This document shows, piece by piece, positions 11,046-22,700 of a stretch of DNA of 64,000 nt. The notes under the pieces are model-generated. The model searched no databases and was not told the origin of the DNA. It saw nothing but the letters and a program-made list of their open reading frames with translations. The stretch lies in assembly GCA_028023455.1 (NCBI GenBank), contig JAQFVV010000013.1, forward strand, positions 13,034,258-13,098,257, given 5' to 3'. Position numbers and translations under genes: made by a program. How positions within the stretch are numbered: position 1 is the stretch's first letter; each line of letters opens with the position of its first letter. The stretch is from Epiperipatus broadwayi (lineage: Eukaryota; Onychophora; Udeonychophora; Euonychophora; Peripatidae).

Positions 11046-12426
11046 CTAGTATAGACAATATACATATATTTAAAATGAATTAGATCTATTATTATCATGT
11101 CAATTAAAGTTGTTCTAAATATTGGTAAGGAAATCTAAGAGTTACATCAGCTTTTACAATTATTGTATTTCAGAAAGAATAATGGAGCCAAGCCAGACCA
11201 AAGAATCATACTCTAGCTATTGAAGTAAATTTAGAAATATATATTAATTAAATAATATCAGAGCCAGCCCAAGCCAAGGAGAGTGGTGGAGCAATGTTTT
11301 CATGGATGTTGATGGTAGTGGTCAGGTTCATTTAAATATGATCAATTAGATATTTATAATATTTATATTATTTGCAAATATTTCCTATCTCTACCAGCAA
11401 CTGCAAAAAATAATATGAAAAATTGTGGAAAAAAAATTAAAAATTTCATATTTACTAAATAAATATTTTTGTTTTAAGATATTATTTAATTATTGTTTCA
11501 AAAATTATTTCCATAAACATTAGCATGTTTTATTTTAGTATATGTTTTAATCTCTGGGTTTCTTTTATAGAAATAAATGAATAAAAGCCCTAAGACATTT
11601 ACCAAACACATTAAATGATTAAAGTCATGTTTTTTTGCAAGAGCACTGCAGAAAAATATCCTCGCCAAAGTATTTTGGTGACTATGGTTAATAAAAAATT
11701 AAAGATACCAAAACGTATAAATACTGAACTGGATTCAGATCTGTATGACTATATAAACAAATTAGTTTGGATTGAAAACATAATTATGTTTACAATTTGG
11801 GCTCATGGCTTTACAGTTAATAAGTACTGGAGAGATCCAAAGACTTAGATGCATTGCTCTCAGAGCTAGAAACTAGTCTGGAGATATTGGATGAGTAGTG
11901 ACTGATTAGGGATTAAAATACACAACCTTCTAGCATCTATTTATTACTATAGATGCACTAGGTGGCACTATTGTGTGGAGAAAGTTGATATTGTTTTACA
12001 GCTTGGGTTAACATAAGAAAGGATGATCATATAATGTTTTAATGGTTAAATATAATAAAAAAGAAATATGTATATGATCTTATAAAACTAAATTCTAAAC
12101 ATTATGTAGATATTGCAGGATTTTTAAATGGAGAAACAAGCATGGAGGACATTTTATTTCACTCATTTTACATCTATAAAACTGTTTCTATAATAACAAC
12201 AACAAAATAATATATAAACGTTACCTTCAAAAATTAAATATTTTTTTTTCATTCTATAATTTTGAATAGTAAAAAATCTCTTGCAAAAAGTATACAATTA
12301 ACGTTTATTCTAAATAAGTAACAAGTTCGGATCTTTTAAAATGAAATATATTGTTTTCTTTTCCCATAGAGATTTTGGTCAGAAATGAAATATCTTTTTA
12401 TTCCTATAATATTTCAATACAAACAT
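11046..12426. other. AT-rich stretch, no supported gene
   Basis: Contains one 77-residue open frame at 11615-11848 on the plus strand (starts MIKVMFFCKS, ends KYWRDPKT). It shows no domain I recognise and has no exon-like boundaries, so I do not call it a gene. The rest is AT-rich with no matches elsewhere in the window. Confidence 0.45.
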
Positions 12427-13330
12427 AGTATATATACTTAAACTAATTGTAATTAGAAGGGATTTAAATCCAGACTTTTAAGCTCCCTTCATCCATCCAC
12501 TCCATCTTATACAACCAAACACATAACCACATATGAAAGAGATAAACGATCTCCAATATATGTACTTTGTGCTGAACCAGTACTTGCCAATTGGTCCAGA
12601 TAATTATCTTCCACACATGTATATAATCAGTGCTCAGTCTATATTAAGATAGCAAATCTTCAAACTTTAATGGGCAGGCTTCAATCTTCTCCAACTCTTC
12701 AGCCATCCATATTAGTGAAAATCTGATGGTGGCTTGTTCAAAGCCCTTTTTTATCAATTTTGTTGTCATCACATATACAGTCAGTGCTTGATTTATATTA
12801 AGATAGCAAATCTTCAAACTTTAATGGGCAAGCTTCAGTCTTCTCCACTTTCCAACTCTTCAAACATCCATATCATTGAAAATCTGATGATAGCTTGTTA
12901 AAAGCCCTTGTTTACCAATTTTGTTATCATACCCATGTTGTCTGTAAGTCATTCTGATCCATAATATGTAGGACTTTAAGACCACTTAAATACACAAAAG
13001 AAGAATGGGAAGAGTGCAGACTGAATCTGTAATATTTAAATACTATTATATATACTTAAACTAGATGTAATTAGAGAGGATTTACACATGCCAGCATCAG
13101 ATTTTCAACAATATAGATGCCTAAAGAATTGGAGAGTGGAGAAGATTGAAATCTTCCCATTAAAAGTTGAAGATATGCTATCTCAATATAAACTGAACAC
13201 TGATTGTATATCTGTGTGGGAGATGGTGGAGATCTTATCTTTTTCATATTATGTAATCATGTGTGTTAGTTGTATAAGATTAAGTGGATGACTAAAGTGA
13301 GCTTGAAAGTCTGAGTTTAAACCCACTCTA
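12427..13330. repeat. diverged family 1-like array without working ribozyme
   Basis: Two plus-oriented partial copies (from about 12455 and 12790) and one reversed copy (about 13060-13320). They share blocks such as CAAATCTTCAAACTTTAATGGGCA and GAAAATCTGATGRTGGCTTGT with family 1. The expected ribozyme position near 12555-12600 on the minus strand has lost the CUGAUGA core (UUGGCAA instead), and the reversed copy lacks the segment. An ATATATACTTAAACTA block begins near 12427 and again near 13051. This appears to be an older, dead subfamily. Confidence 0.6.
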
Positions 13331-15780
13331 ATTCATATTCTTATGTAAATTTTTATAATTTTACATTTTTTTAAAATTTATCATTCAAAGACGAATGTGA
13401 ATATTTAGAGAATAGTGGACTATAATTAAGCTGTAGAACATGAAATTGACAATACTATAATTTATTTGGTTTTTACTAGTTTTCATTTTAATATTAGATT
13501 ATTACATTCAAATATCAGCCTTTCACACTAATTGTGCATGCACTTTGCGAGTGTTAATAATAAATGAATACGCTATACAAAATAAATGCTTATTAGATTA
13601 TTACAAATATTTAATGTATTTTTGATATGAGAACAAATTGAATGTATTTGGTTAGAGTGATTTGAAGTTTTTAAATGAAGTAAATAATGCCAGAGAGAAA
13701 TGATGAAACACAAATAATTACAGATAGAACAAATATATTTATGAGTTTGATAACATACAGGTAAATGTGATGCCTGTGAATCTAATAGTTAAACTGCATC
13801 TTGCATTAATGACAACATTGCAATTCTGTACCATCCATATCTGTATCTTTTTATATTCTAATCAATCAAACTCTTCTGGATATTTGTTGTTGTTTAGGGT
13901 AATTTATTCTTACTATCTTTTATCTTGTTTGTGAGCATTTATGCTTAATCTATAAAGTGGCATTTTCATAGTGATCAATTATTGATATGATTGATTTACT
14001 TCTATTACTAGTATTATCATGATTTATGTAAATGTGACTTACAATTTTGTAGTATACAACTATGTATATTCTAATAGTTTTAATAAGTCTGTAAATAAAT
14101 CATGGCTCTATAATATTTAGAATATAAACTTATTTACAGACCAATTAAGTCCAAATATGTTACTGTGATTCACAAATAAGATTCCTAAAGAATAACAGTT
14201 CCCTTTTTTATATTAATGTTATTTTTTTGTTGGCTATTATTTGTCTGACCAAAAATTGGCACTAATATGATAAAGTGGGTATTGATATCAAATTTGATGG
14301 TACTAATTCTCTTAAGAATCTGGCTTGTGAAATATATATTCATATGTTTATTCTTTAATAAAGTTTTAAACAAGTCATGCTATAATAATCAAAGGTTCAG
14401 TTTTTCCAGGACAATTATTTTGTAGCTTACAATGGCACTATTTAGCTGGTCATTGGTAATTTTTTAACATAATTTTCAAAGACCTCCCCATATAATAGGA
14501 ATATTATTGCCAGTTAAGCAGTATTAATGTTTAATTTATACCTAATATATGTGTAATGTTGTAATTAAATAGTGTTAAATGTGTAATGATCTTGGATAAT
14601 AAACTCTCTAAATACAATTTATATTAAATTGAGCTAAGCATCTTATAATGTTACAGTTTAAAGACAAAGCAAAAGAAAATAAATCCATTTTCAATTGTTG
14701 CCACAATACATGTAAGAAAAGCCATATGTAAACTATTTTAAAATCATATTAAATAAGGCAAAAATTTAATAATCATGGAAGAAACTGAACTTCTTGTAAA
14801 TATGTATTATTGGAATTAGTGCTAAATAATATATAATATTTTTGGAATAATGACTTTTGTAATCACCATTGTGATACATTTAATTAAATTTAATACAGAT
14901 ATTGCCATTCATCACTTCAAAACTATTAAATATATATGAAAAAAAAATTTCTTACAAAAATTCTAAATTAATTTTGCACCAAATGCTGTCACCAAAACAG
15001 CACAACACCATAAAAAAGATGCAAATAAATATGAACAAAGTGATTATACAGAAAGTGGGTTATTGGTTTTTATGCTGGGTTTGGGAAAAGATAAGGTTTT
15101 AGATATAAAGGCCATGGAGTTGACAAATATTATGTTATGGAAATGGAATGGAGCAGGATAGAGAAAAATATGGGAAAATTTGGGATAGGGAATGGAAAGG
15201 GTTTCTCTGGGCATAGTTGCTGAGAGATTCCTGACTTCGTATAAAGAGAAGTCACAGTGCATCACATCATATCACATCAATAGACTAAAATTAATACTTA
15301 CCTTTTATTAAGCTAAACTACGAATCATCAATTGTGCTAGGTGATGAACAATACTATATACAATTTATCTTTAAAGAATAAAGAATGTCAAAATATACTA
15401 TTTTGTAGCAACTTATAATTTCTATTTAGAGTAAATAATGTGTTGTAAGGCATAACGCTAACAAGACAATAACAAAATATTTATTTTACATATAGGTGAA
15501 ATAAACATTTTTGTCACTAAGAAAATAAATGAAAAACAAAGATTTATATCTATAGATCTCAATAGTTTTTGAAAATACAAAGCAGTTTTGTTAAGTAATA
15601 AATCATACTGCACCAGAGCAGTATTAGAATTTGGACTGCTCTGATGTAGTGATTTATATTTGAATCATTTAGCATAGATTTTTATATTATTTAAATACAA
15701 AAAACTTTTTTCTATACCCATATATGCTTAAAACTTTTATTCCACAAATTCTTAAAACATTTTATAAAGGCAACTAGTAA
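13331..15780. other. AT-rich stretch, no supported gene
   Basis: Scattered frames of 60-75 codons on both strands show no domains or codon bias. A slightly G-richer patch lies at 15050-15270. No repeat partner was noticed in the window. No RNA gene was seen. Confidence 0.45.
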
Positions 15781-15785
15781 ATCAA

Positions 15786-15966
<181 letters not shown>

Positions 15967-16091
15967 ATTAAATTAGATATTTTTATGAATTTTAAATGTA
16001 ATAAATAATAGAAATAAAAAGTTTAAATTGACCAAAATAGAGATATTTCCAGTTTGATGTTACAGGAAATCAGTTTACTAATGGTCTATCT

Positions 16092-16583
16092 CAGGGGTGG
16101 GCAAACAGTGGCCCAAGGGCCACATGCGACCCTCTAAGAGTTTTTATGCGGCCCACCAAGACAATCAGAAAAATCCACCTTGAACTGAGATTTCCTTCCC
16201 ATGTGCAACCCAAGATTTGTCTTGTATTTTTCACTAGGATGGCCATGTCATTACATATGCGCAGTGTAGATACAATGTGCAGTGCTTTTCCAGTTGATCT
16301 ATTTAATTTCAATTTTGTCTTTGCATTAGCAAATATATACATTTCCAACTTTAGTGAAACCATGAACCCTCCGAAAAAATGTAAAATCGGTGATGAATGT
16401 CGTGTGTTTAATGAAGAATGGACAAAACAAATATTTTTTTGGTAAAACAGGGAATAAAGCAGTGTGTTTATTGGGTCATGAAAAAAGGGTGCAGCCCTCC
16501 GCTAACCTTTACTTCCAAAATGGTCCCAATGTGGCCCTCTGCCAACCTACGTGGCCCCGAGCCAAAACAATTGCCCACCCCTG
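16092..16583 (+). mobile_element. internally deleted hAT transposon (Charlie8-like)
   Basis: Ends in inverted repeats CAGGGGTGGGCAA and TTGCCCACCCCTG and is flanked by an exact 8-bp duplication, GTCTATCT, at 16084-16091 and 16584-16591. An 8-bp duplication and CAG-type ends are hallmarks of hAT transposons. The 492-bp interior still encodes the start of a transposase and then jumps to the 3' end, so it is a non-autonomous deletion derivative. Conserved subterminal GGCCC/GGGCC words flank the ends. Confidence 0.9.
16362..16497 (+). pseudogene. hAT transposase N-terminal fragment
   Basis: ATG at 16362 opens MNPPKKCKIGDECRVFNEEW. This closely recalls the start of the GTF2IRD2/Charlie8 class of hAT transposases (K-x-D-x-ECRVFNEEWT...YFF...AVCL). 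A run of eight Ts near 16433-16440 carries a one-base frameshift, after which the other frame continues with YFFGKTGNKAVCLLGHEK. The residues after that would be the BED-type zinc finger, cut off by the internal deletion. The family assignment rests on recognition by eye. Not functional. Confidence 0.7.
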
Positions 16584-16803
16584 GTCTATCTTGATGCTAA
16601 ACAAGTTTTCATTAGTATATAATAGCTCTTTTGTTTTGGAATTTAGTAAAATAATAGTGATACTCTATTACTTAAAATTCTAAATTGTTACATGAATTTA
16701 AGCTCAAAAAACTATTTTTCATTGGTGTGGGAATGTAGATGACTAGCATCCTTTTTTGATATTCTGCAAATAACAATTAATCTTCTCCAGAGAGCTGTAT
16801 ATG

Positions 16804-16905
16804 TTAAATTAGATATTTTAATGAATTTTTAATTTAACAAACAATAGAAATAAAAAGATTGTATCCATATTGTCAGGAAACCAATTACTAATTAATTATC
16901 CTAAT
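16804..16905 (+). repeat. direct repeat of 15966-16080
   Basis: TTAAATTAGATATTTTWATGAATTTT, ATAATAGAAATAAAAAG and CAGGAAAYCAATTTACTAAT-like blocks occur in the same order and orientation at 15966-16080 and 16804-16905. The hAT element lies in between. This is probably a diverged copy of one dispersed repeat. Confidence 0.5.
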
Positions 16906-16909
16906 TGAC

Positions 16910-18169
16910 ACTATATAGATATATTCAACACTCCACATTTAGAAAATCCAATTACTGTAATGGTAAAGACATATGATGACTGAGCATATATAAAAACATA
17001 AATCTTCTTTATATACCAGAAAACAAGAATGATAAAATACCTAATCTATTAATCAGAAATTATTTATTTATCCTAATTGCCAATTACTTCTAATTTACTA
17101 ACACCATGCAAATCAGTATATTTATTCAATTCATAGTCATGCAAGTATTTACTCAGTACATACTCATGTCATAATCCTTATCCCTGTCACACTAGAACTT
17201 ACAGCAAGCACACCATAACTAAGATCATAAGACAAATTTTAATTATTATGTTGGTAAATTATATTATATATACATCAGAAAATCTAGAACTCACAAATCT
17301 TTATCAAATTCAAAATAAAATGAATAAATTAAAATGGGAATAAGTATCCGTATGTAAATAACAGCAATACAATTTCATTACAAAATATACATAAATAAAA
17401 TATAGTATAAATAATAATGGTTAATTAAATAAACATTAACAAAATAGCTAAATAATTATGTGAACCACATTCTAAACTCTCAATTTATCTGTCTTAAAAA
17501 ATTTTATTCAAATATTTTCTTCGTTTAGAAATTTTACTTTTATATCCTTTTGCAAAGCAAAAAATATATATATTGAAACTTCTTTATTTGAGCAGCAAAC
17601 AAATCTGTAAGAGGGTAACTGATAATATTTGTAAAACAATAACACCCATAATTTTGTTCAGGAATTCAAATTACTCATGTGTGTTTTCTTATCATCTATA
17701 ACATATGTTGCTTTGTTAAATATCACACTTATCAATTTGGATAGAAAATGTATATGCCTATTTCAAATTAATGTCAATAATTGTAATATTTTTTTATAAA
17801 CTGCATGGGATTAATATATTTCCCAAATATTCTATAAATATTTTCTTGCCATGTCATTTAATTTTATTACTTTTCTTACAGAAATATCTTTATACTATCA
17901 AAAACATATATACTTCTCACTTTGTATTTCTATAAAATATTTTCTTTTATATTTATTTTTTACTTAACATATATAATAAGTACAATTATATTTATCAGTA
18001 ACATTATTGTGTCTAATACATACAATGGTTATTATATAAATATGCTTCGTTAAGCTTACACATTATATATGTTTAATTTACACATAAAACACTGAAGTCT
18101 TAATTTTCTTCCATAAAATTTAATACAACTCTATTACCAAATAAAAAACTGAATCATATGGCTATGACA
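16910..18169. other. AT-rich stretch, nothing recognised
   Basis: No frame above 60 codons, no RNA gene and no element ends. Only short TA and A/T runs. Confidence 0.5.
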
Positions 18170-18716
18170 AATATAATATCTCTTTATCAATGTATAAAAA
18201 ATGAAAATATCTATCCACTTTTAGGAAAAAGGGTTATTTTACTCAAAGAGTAATATTATTCTACTAACTCAATTTTGATATATGTATGCCTGATTACTAT
18301 ACATTAAAATATATATTTCAAAAATTGACATTTATAGATACTTATTTTCTTTTAACACTTATTTGCCCTTGTCATAAAGAATACAAATAATATACAAGCG
18401 TAAAGTCATAAAATGTTTAAGCTTATTCTTGATTATTTCTTTTACTGTCTACATATATCAACAGGTGTGTGTGTGTGTGTGCAAGTATGTTTTTATATAT
18501 TATTCTTATAATTGAATTTTTTTTAAAAAAATTAATAATCATTAAAAAAATATGAAAGTAATCTTAAATGCTAATCTCAGAAATATAGTAAATTTAATCT
18601 TTCAATTAATAATATTTTGAAATAAAGAAAATAATAAAAACATAATATTACTATTTGTATCACTTTATTCTTTTATAAAATGTACTATCAATATTCTTTT
18701 TTTTTCCTATGTCAAA

Positions 18717-18788
18717 TGCGTTGACCGCGAAGCGAACCCGGGTTAGCTGCTTGGAAGGCAGTTATGCTAAACACTAAGTCCCCAAAGC
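18717..18788 (-). pseudogene. tRNA-Gly(TCC)-like pseudogene
   Basis: The minus strand gives exactly 72 nt with an anticodon arm CTGCCTTCCAAGCAG (anticodon TCC), a D-arm TTAGTGTTTAGCATAA and a T-loop GGGTTCGC, closely matching animal tRNA-Gly. Position 3 of the acceptor stem is mismatched and the T stem is broken (TTCGCTTCGCGG), so it is unlikely to be a working tRNA. It may be a tRNA gene relic or the head of a tRNA-derived SINE. No downstream terminator T-run was seen on this strand. Confidence 0.65.
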
Positions 18789-19155
18789 TTTCTTAGTCGA
18801 TTTTCCTGAAGACTGTCTTCTTTCTTCAGGTCTTTTGGTATCCAAGAATGGTGCTTCTAATAGCATCATTTTCTGATTGAAATAGTTATTATTTGGATTG
18901 GTATCCTAATATTTTATAGAAAAAGTACAAATTTCAATTCAGTTGTCAATTCCTTGAAAATCTGGCACTTTAAAAATTTATTTTGTTCATAAATTTCCAA
19001 TAAAATAAATATGTATTTGTTTTATTATTAGATCTGATGACAAAACTTTTCTGCTACTTTTCACTACATAAGTCTAGAGAATTATTTTATATTTTTTCTA
19101 GCATTTCTTAAATAATATTTATTGAAAACTAGGTTGGTTTTTTTTCATATATCAA

Positions 19156-19218
19156 AGTGTTGACTGGGAAGCTAATCCGGGCCAGCTGCTTGGAAGACAA
19201 CCGCTAGGCCACCAACGC
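19156..19218 (-). pseudogene. tRNA-Gly(TCC)-like pseudogene, 9-nt deletion
   Basis: The minus strand reads GCGTTGGTGGCCTAGCGGTT, then GTCTTCCAAGCAG (anticodon TCC), then a decayed T-arm. It is 63 nt, nine shorter than the copy at 18717, missing part of the D-arm and anticodon 5' side. Two decayed Gly-type relics 370 bp apart suggest a SINE family or tandem duplication. Confidence 0.55.
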
Positions 19219-19622
19219 TTGACTGAAATCTAGATTTGCCTATGTTCATCAACCAGCATTCACATCACATTGGTTATTGTAAATAAAAATAAAATAAAAT
19301 TTTATTTATTTAAAAAAATAGATATTAATCAGAATAATTTTATTTTTATTTTTTTTACTTTCTTATTTTTTTAATAAACCAAATAAATATGTTGGTTTGT
19401 GTATATATGTGCTGGCATTTATTCCATTCCACACACACACTCCCACTTTTCTCATGACCAGTTTTTCTATTCATAATTCATACATTCTACAAGCTTAAAC
19501 CTGCATTTATATATGTAATATATGCAGGATTTGAACTCAGATTTTCACACGCCCCACTACTCTCAGTGCCATCTCATATTGCTGACCCACTGATCACACA
19601 CATGTTGAAAAGTTAAATAATC

Positions 19623-19666
19623 ACCAATATACGTATTTCATGCTAAACCAGCAATCATCAGTTGGT
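19623..19666 (-). ncRNA. hammerhead ribozyme, type I layout (family 1)
   Basis: Minus strand: ACCAA, CUGAUGA, stem II UUGCU-GGUUU-AGCAU, GAA, stem III AUA-CG-UAU (AUACGUAU is self-complementary), cleavage base A at 19628, UUGGU at 19627-19623. The outer stem I pairs UAAUC/GAUUA are kept and the one-sided bulge reads UAG. All consensus core bases are present. Confidence 0.85.
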
Positions 19667-19999
19667 CTAGATTACTAACCTCACACATATATATAATCAG
19701 TGCTCTGCTTTATATTAAGATAGCCAATCTTCATACTTTAATAGGCAGGCTTCAAACTATTCCAACTCACAACTCTTTAGCCTTCCATTTCATTGAAAAT
19801 CTGATGATGGGACATTCAAAGCCCTTATTAGTGCCAAGGTTGTCATCAATAAGGGCTTTGAATGTTCCATCAATGAAATGGAAGGATGAAGAGTTGTGAG
19901 TTGGAATAGTTTGAAGCCTGCCCATTAAAGTATGAAGATTGGCTATCTTAATATAAAGCTGAGCACTGATTATATATATGTGTGAGGATAGTAATCTAG

Positions 20000-20043
20000 A
20001 CCAACTGATGATTGCTGGTTTAGCATGAAATACGTATATTGGT
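20000..20043 (+). ncRNA. hammerhead ribozyme, type I layout (family 1)
   Basis: Mirror copy in the right arm: ACCAA 20000-20004, CUGAUGA 20005-20011, stem II UUGCU-GGUUU-AGCAU, GAA, AUA-CG-UAU, cleavage base A at 20038, UUGGU 20039-20043. Sequence is identical to the minus-strand copy in the left arm, including the UAG bulge. Confidence 0.85.
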
Positions 20044-20673
20044 GATTATTTATCTTTTCAACATGTGTGTGATCAGGTGGGTCAGCAATATGAGATGGCA
20101 CTGAGAGTAGTGGGTCGTGTGAAAGTCTGAGTTCAAATCCCGCATATATTCATAATTCAGAAAAAAGTTGTATCTTATTATTTTAACAACTATTATTTAT
20201 CTACCCCAAACAAAATTATATGAATTAATTCTATTAAAAAAAAACTAACTGAATAGTTTAACAACTATTTTATTTTTTTTCATTTGTTAAATTATTATTA
20301 TTCTCTCTCTTACTAAATTGTCATTTTGAGCTAACTATTTTAATATATGTGTATATAACCATACGTATCAACAGTAAATTGGTTATTGTATGTAAATTAC
20401 ATTACTACAGCGCTCATATATAAATAAACGCATAGAATATTATAGCAATTTGTTATCAACATTTATTTCCTAACTATTTCATTATAGTATTGATTTGACA
20501 AATGGCTTACTTGAATGTTCTTTTGGTTTATATAAGTATAAGAACTGTAGTTATATAATTCATATACATATAAGAGCATGCAACTATGTATATCAAAATC
20601 TTCATTGAAATAAAAATTACATTTAATATATGGCATATAATATATATATATGTGTATGTGTATCATTTAACAG

Positions 20674-20818
20674 GCATACAACATGAAGCAGATTTTTTTA
20701 AAAGTGGAGGTACTGTTACTTGTAAAGTCCATGATGTTGAAATCTGGGCAGATCGTGCTGTAGCTAATGGTTCATATACTTTTAGACATAGTGATGGAAG
20801 TGAAAAGCATTCTGGAAC
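20674..20818 (+). CDS. candidate internal exon of an unrecognised host gene
   Basis: A 145-nt exon-like block. A pyrimidine/T-rich stretch ends in AACAG at 20669-20673, and the block is followed by the strong donor GTAAGT at 20819-20824. The open frame reads in phase through it (starts IQHEADFFKSGGTVTCKV after two bases of a split codon, ends EKHSG plus two bases of a Thr codon). Entry is in phase 1 and exit in phase 2. GC content and amino-acid use (Cys, Trp, charged residues) are unlike the low-complexity frames nearby. The reading frame also runs into the intron on both sides, which adds nothing. I do not recognise the domain. The pattern of alternating hydrophobic and polar residues with one Cys would suit a beta-rich extracellular domain, but that is a guess. 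No other exon of the gene was found in the window, so introns would be long. Confidence 0.55.
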
Positions 20819-21299
20819 GTAAGTTTCAATGTAAAAGTACACATATATATATATCAATTTTAATTTAATAAAACATTTTATTTATTTTAGATACAGTCGA
20901 TAAATATATCCAAAGCAGTCAAAGATTTGCGATCAAATTTATCTTTTTTAAAATATCTATATTTACTTTTATTTTTTAATAAAAAGTATATTCAGTATAT
21001 AGACATATGATTTATTATCATAAGTTTTAGTAACATCCCAATATAAAAATTGCAGAACACTGATCTATCACAAATTATTATTAATAATGATCAATTATCC
21101 AAATATTAACAAAGCAATACTCAACAACTCTCTTAATTTATTGTAGCATCTTATTTATATATACATTTGTTTGTTAACATTATAGTTATGCTAATGTGTC
21201 TATTGCATTCCACCATTTATCTTCCAGGTAATAGTGATTATTCATGGATGCTGCTGAATGCTTAAAAGTATGGTGACATCTTTTATCACAGTCTTCATT

Positions 21300-22700
21300 T
21301 TAATATGCTAACTATATTGCAGAGCAGTCCATTGGCAATGCAGATAAGCAAAAATAAACAGCTAATGATACTTTTAGAGTAATCTGTTAAATAAATAATC
21401 AACATTTAATAGAGGTATTTAGATTTGATATATATATATAAATCATCATAACACAGGTACTAACAACCATTTGTCTCTACAATGGCATATTTGAAACTTA
21501 GCACATCAGGGAGCATGTTCTCAGAACTATGTGGGCTTTCTTTCTGTGATTCATGAGTATTTCACTAATGTATAATTATATATATATATATATCATTTAG
21601 ATATTTCACTACACAGAATATCCTGCAAATAATAATATGACATATTTTATCCATGAAAATATTCGAATTAAGATATACATATATGTGTGTGTAAAACATT
21701 ATGAAAGTATGATAATTAAATACAATTGATTTGTTTATTTTTAGAAAATAGAAAGTATTATATTGTTTTATGCATAAAATAGCAATCAGACAAATTAATA
21801 AATAATAAAATAATTTATTAATAAAAAAATCAATAAAATATTATTTGTAAATTCCCTCCTGAACACTTCCCAAATTGGATGTCAGGACAAACTTCTCCCA
21901 TAGATGTATATATAAAAAATTGTTTCAATATAATTTTCATTGAAGTAGGAACATTCAGGAGCAAGTTTTATTTGACAATCTTAAATTCCAGTTTTTAATT
22001 ATATATTTCATTATATCTTTTATTTATTCATCTTGAATATTCAAAAAAAAAACAAACATCAAATTTCTTTTCTTTAGATTATCTTACCATTGTGTCTTGA
22101 AAGACTTTCCTCTTCCTTTGAATAACTTTTTTCTTTTAATTATTATCATACGAACATTGAATGAAGTTACATATAGTGTTAGCATTTTATTTTGCTTGAA
22201 ACAAAAAAAAAAAAGCTTTCTTATGTTATCTACAAGATTCTGTTTCTTTTCTTTCCTAGCAGCCTCTCAGTTGATAGGGCAAACAGTGGACAATGCTTTG
22301 AGGATAAAAGCTGATGTTTACTTGCTTTTAGTTCTCTATATTAAAAGAATATCTGAATATAATGACTATTTTCAAAACTTTTACTAAATCAAAGTAATTA
22401 AAACAAAAATTTTTAACTTGATAATTAATTCTTTTCCTCTTTTAATTCTTCAACAAGAATGAGAGAGAGATAGAGCTTATCTCTTTTACATATTATTGAC
22501 TTCATTTATATGCAAATTTTTTTTGCTTTTATTTTTATACATTTTTGGAATGATCTCAATGAATTCATAAAGTAATCTGTTTTTTAACAAAGGGAAAAAT
22601 AATTAAATGAATATATCAGTGCATATTTATTAAATAAATAAAATCTTTATTCCCTCAATTATTTCATCCTCATTTATTTATTTCCATTTTGTGTGTGTGT
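21300..22700 (+). repeat. duplicated segment (partner 34825-37290), copy 1
   Basis: Shares order and orientation with 34825-37290: GAGCAGYCCAYTGGYRATGCA, TTTTAGAGTAATCTGTTAA, ATGTTCTCAGAWCTAT, AACAAAAAAAAAAGCTTTCTT, AAATAAATAAAATCTTTATT. No gene is evident. Near 21570-21690 it contains a short tail-like piece also seen next to the Penelope copy at 31930-32020 (GAATATCCTG...TTATCCATGAAAATATT). It provides the empty site for the array at 34897-36009. Confidence 0.65.

Larger units (their letters stand above)
19481..20146. mobile_element. family 1 retrozyme-like hairpin with two ribozymes
   Basis: Long palindrome with arms 19521-19829 and 19848-20146 separated by an 18-bp loop, flanked by an exact 13-bp duplication TATTCATAATTCA at 19468-19480 and 20147-20159. 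Each arm carries an intact hammerhead, on opposite strands (19623-19666 minus, 20000-20043 plus), so a transcript from either strand carries one active-looking ribozyme and one antisense copy. The arms are very similar by eye. The homologous segment at 49.9-50.0 kb lacks the insertion. Confidence 0.85.
18170..20480 (+). repeat. duplicated segment, copy A (partner 48850-50150)
   Basis: Order and orientation of many short blocks match 48850-50150: AATATCTATCCACTTTTA/ACATCTGCCCAGTTTCA, CACTTTATTCTTTTATA/CACACTATTCTTTTATA, TAATCAGAATRATTTTAT, GGTTTGTGTRTATA, ACTGAATARTTTAACAACTATT. Copy A is longer because it received tRNA-like relics near 18717 and 19156 and the retrozyme at 19481-20146. The other copy lacks all of them, so it is an approximate empty-site reference. 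Confidence 0.6.

Noticed and set aside
12541-12600. Hammerhead in the diverged array at 12.5 kb
   Set aside because: Stem I is partly retained but the CUGAUGA core reads UUGGCAA.
20110-20146. Pol III B box (GAGTTCAAATCCC) making family 1 a tRNA-derived SINE
   Set aside because: A B-box-like word is present near the sense 3' end, but it lies at the wrong end for a SINE promoter and no well-spaced A box or tRNA fold supports it.
20463-20857. Reverse-strand frames of 64-67 codons around the exon
   Set aside because: One is antisense to the exon and the other covers AT-rich DNA. Splice signals are only on the plus strand.
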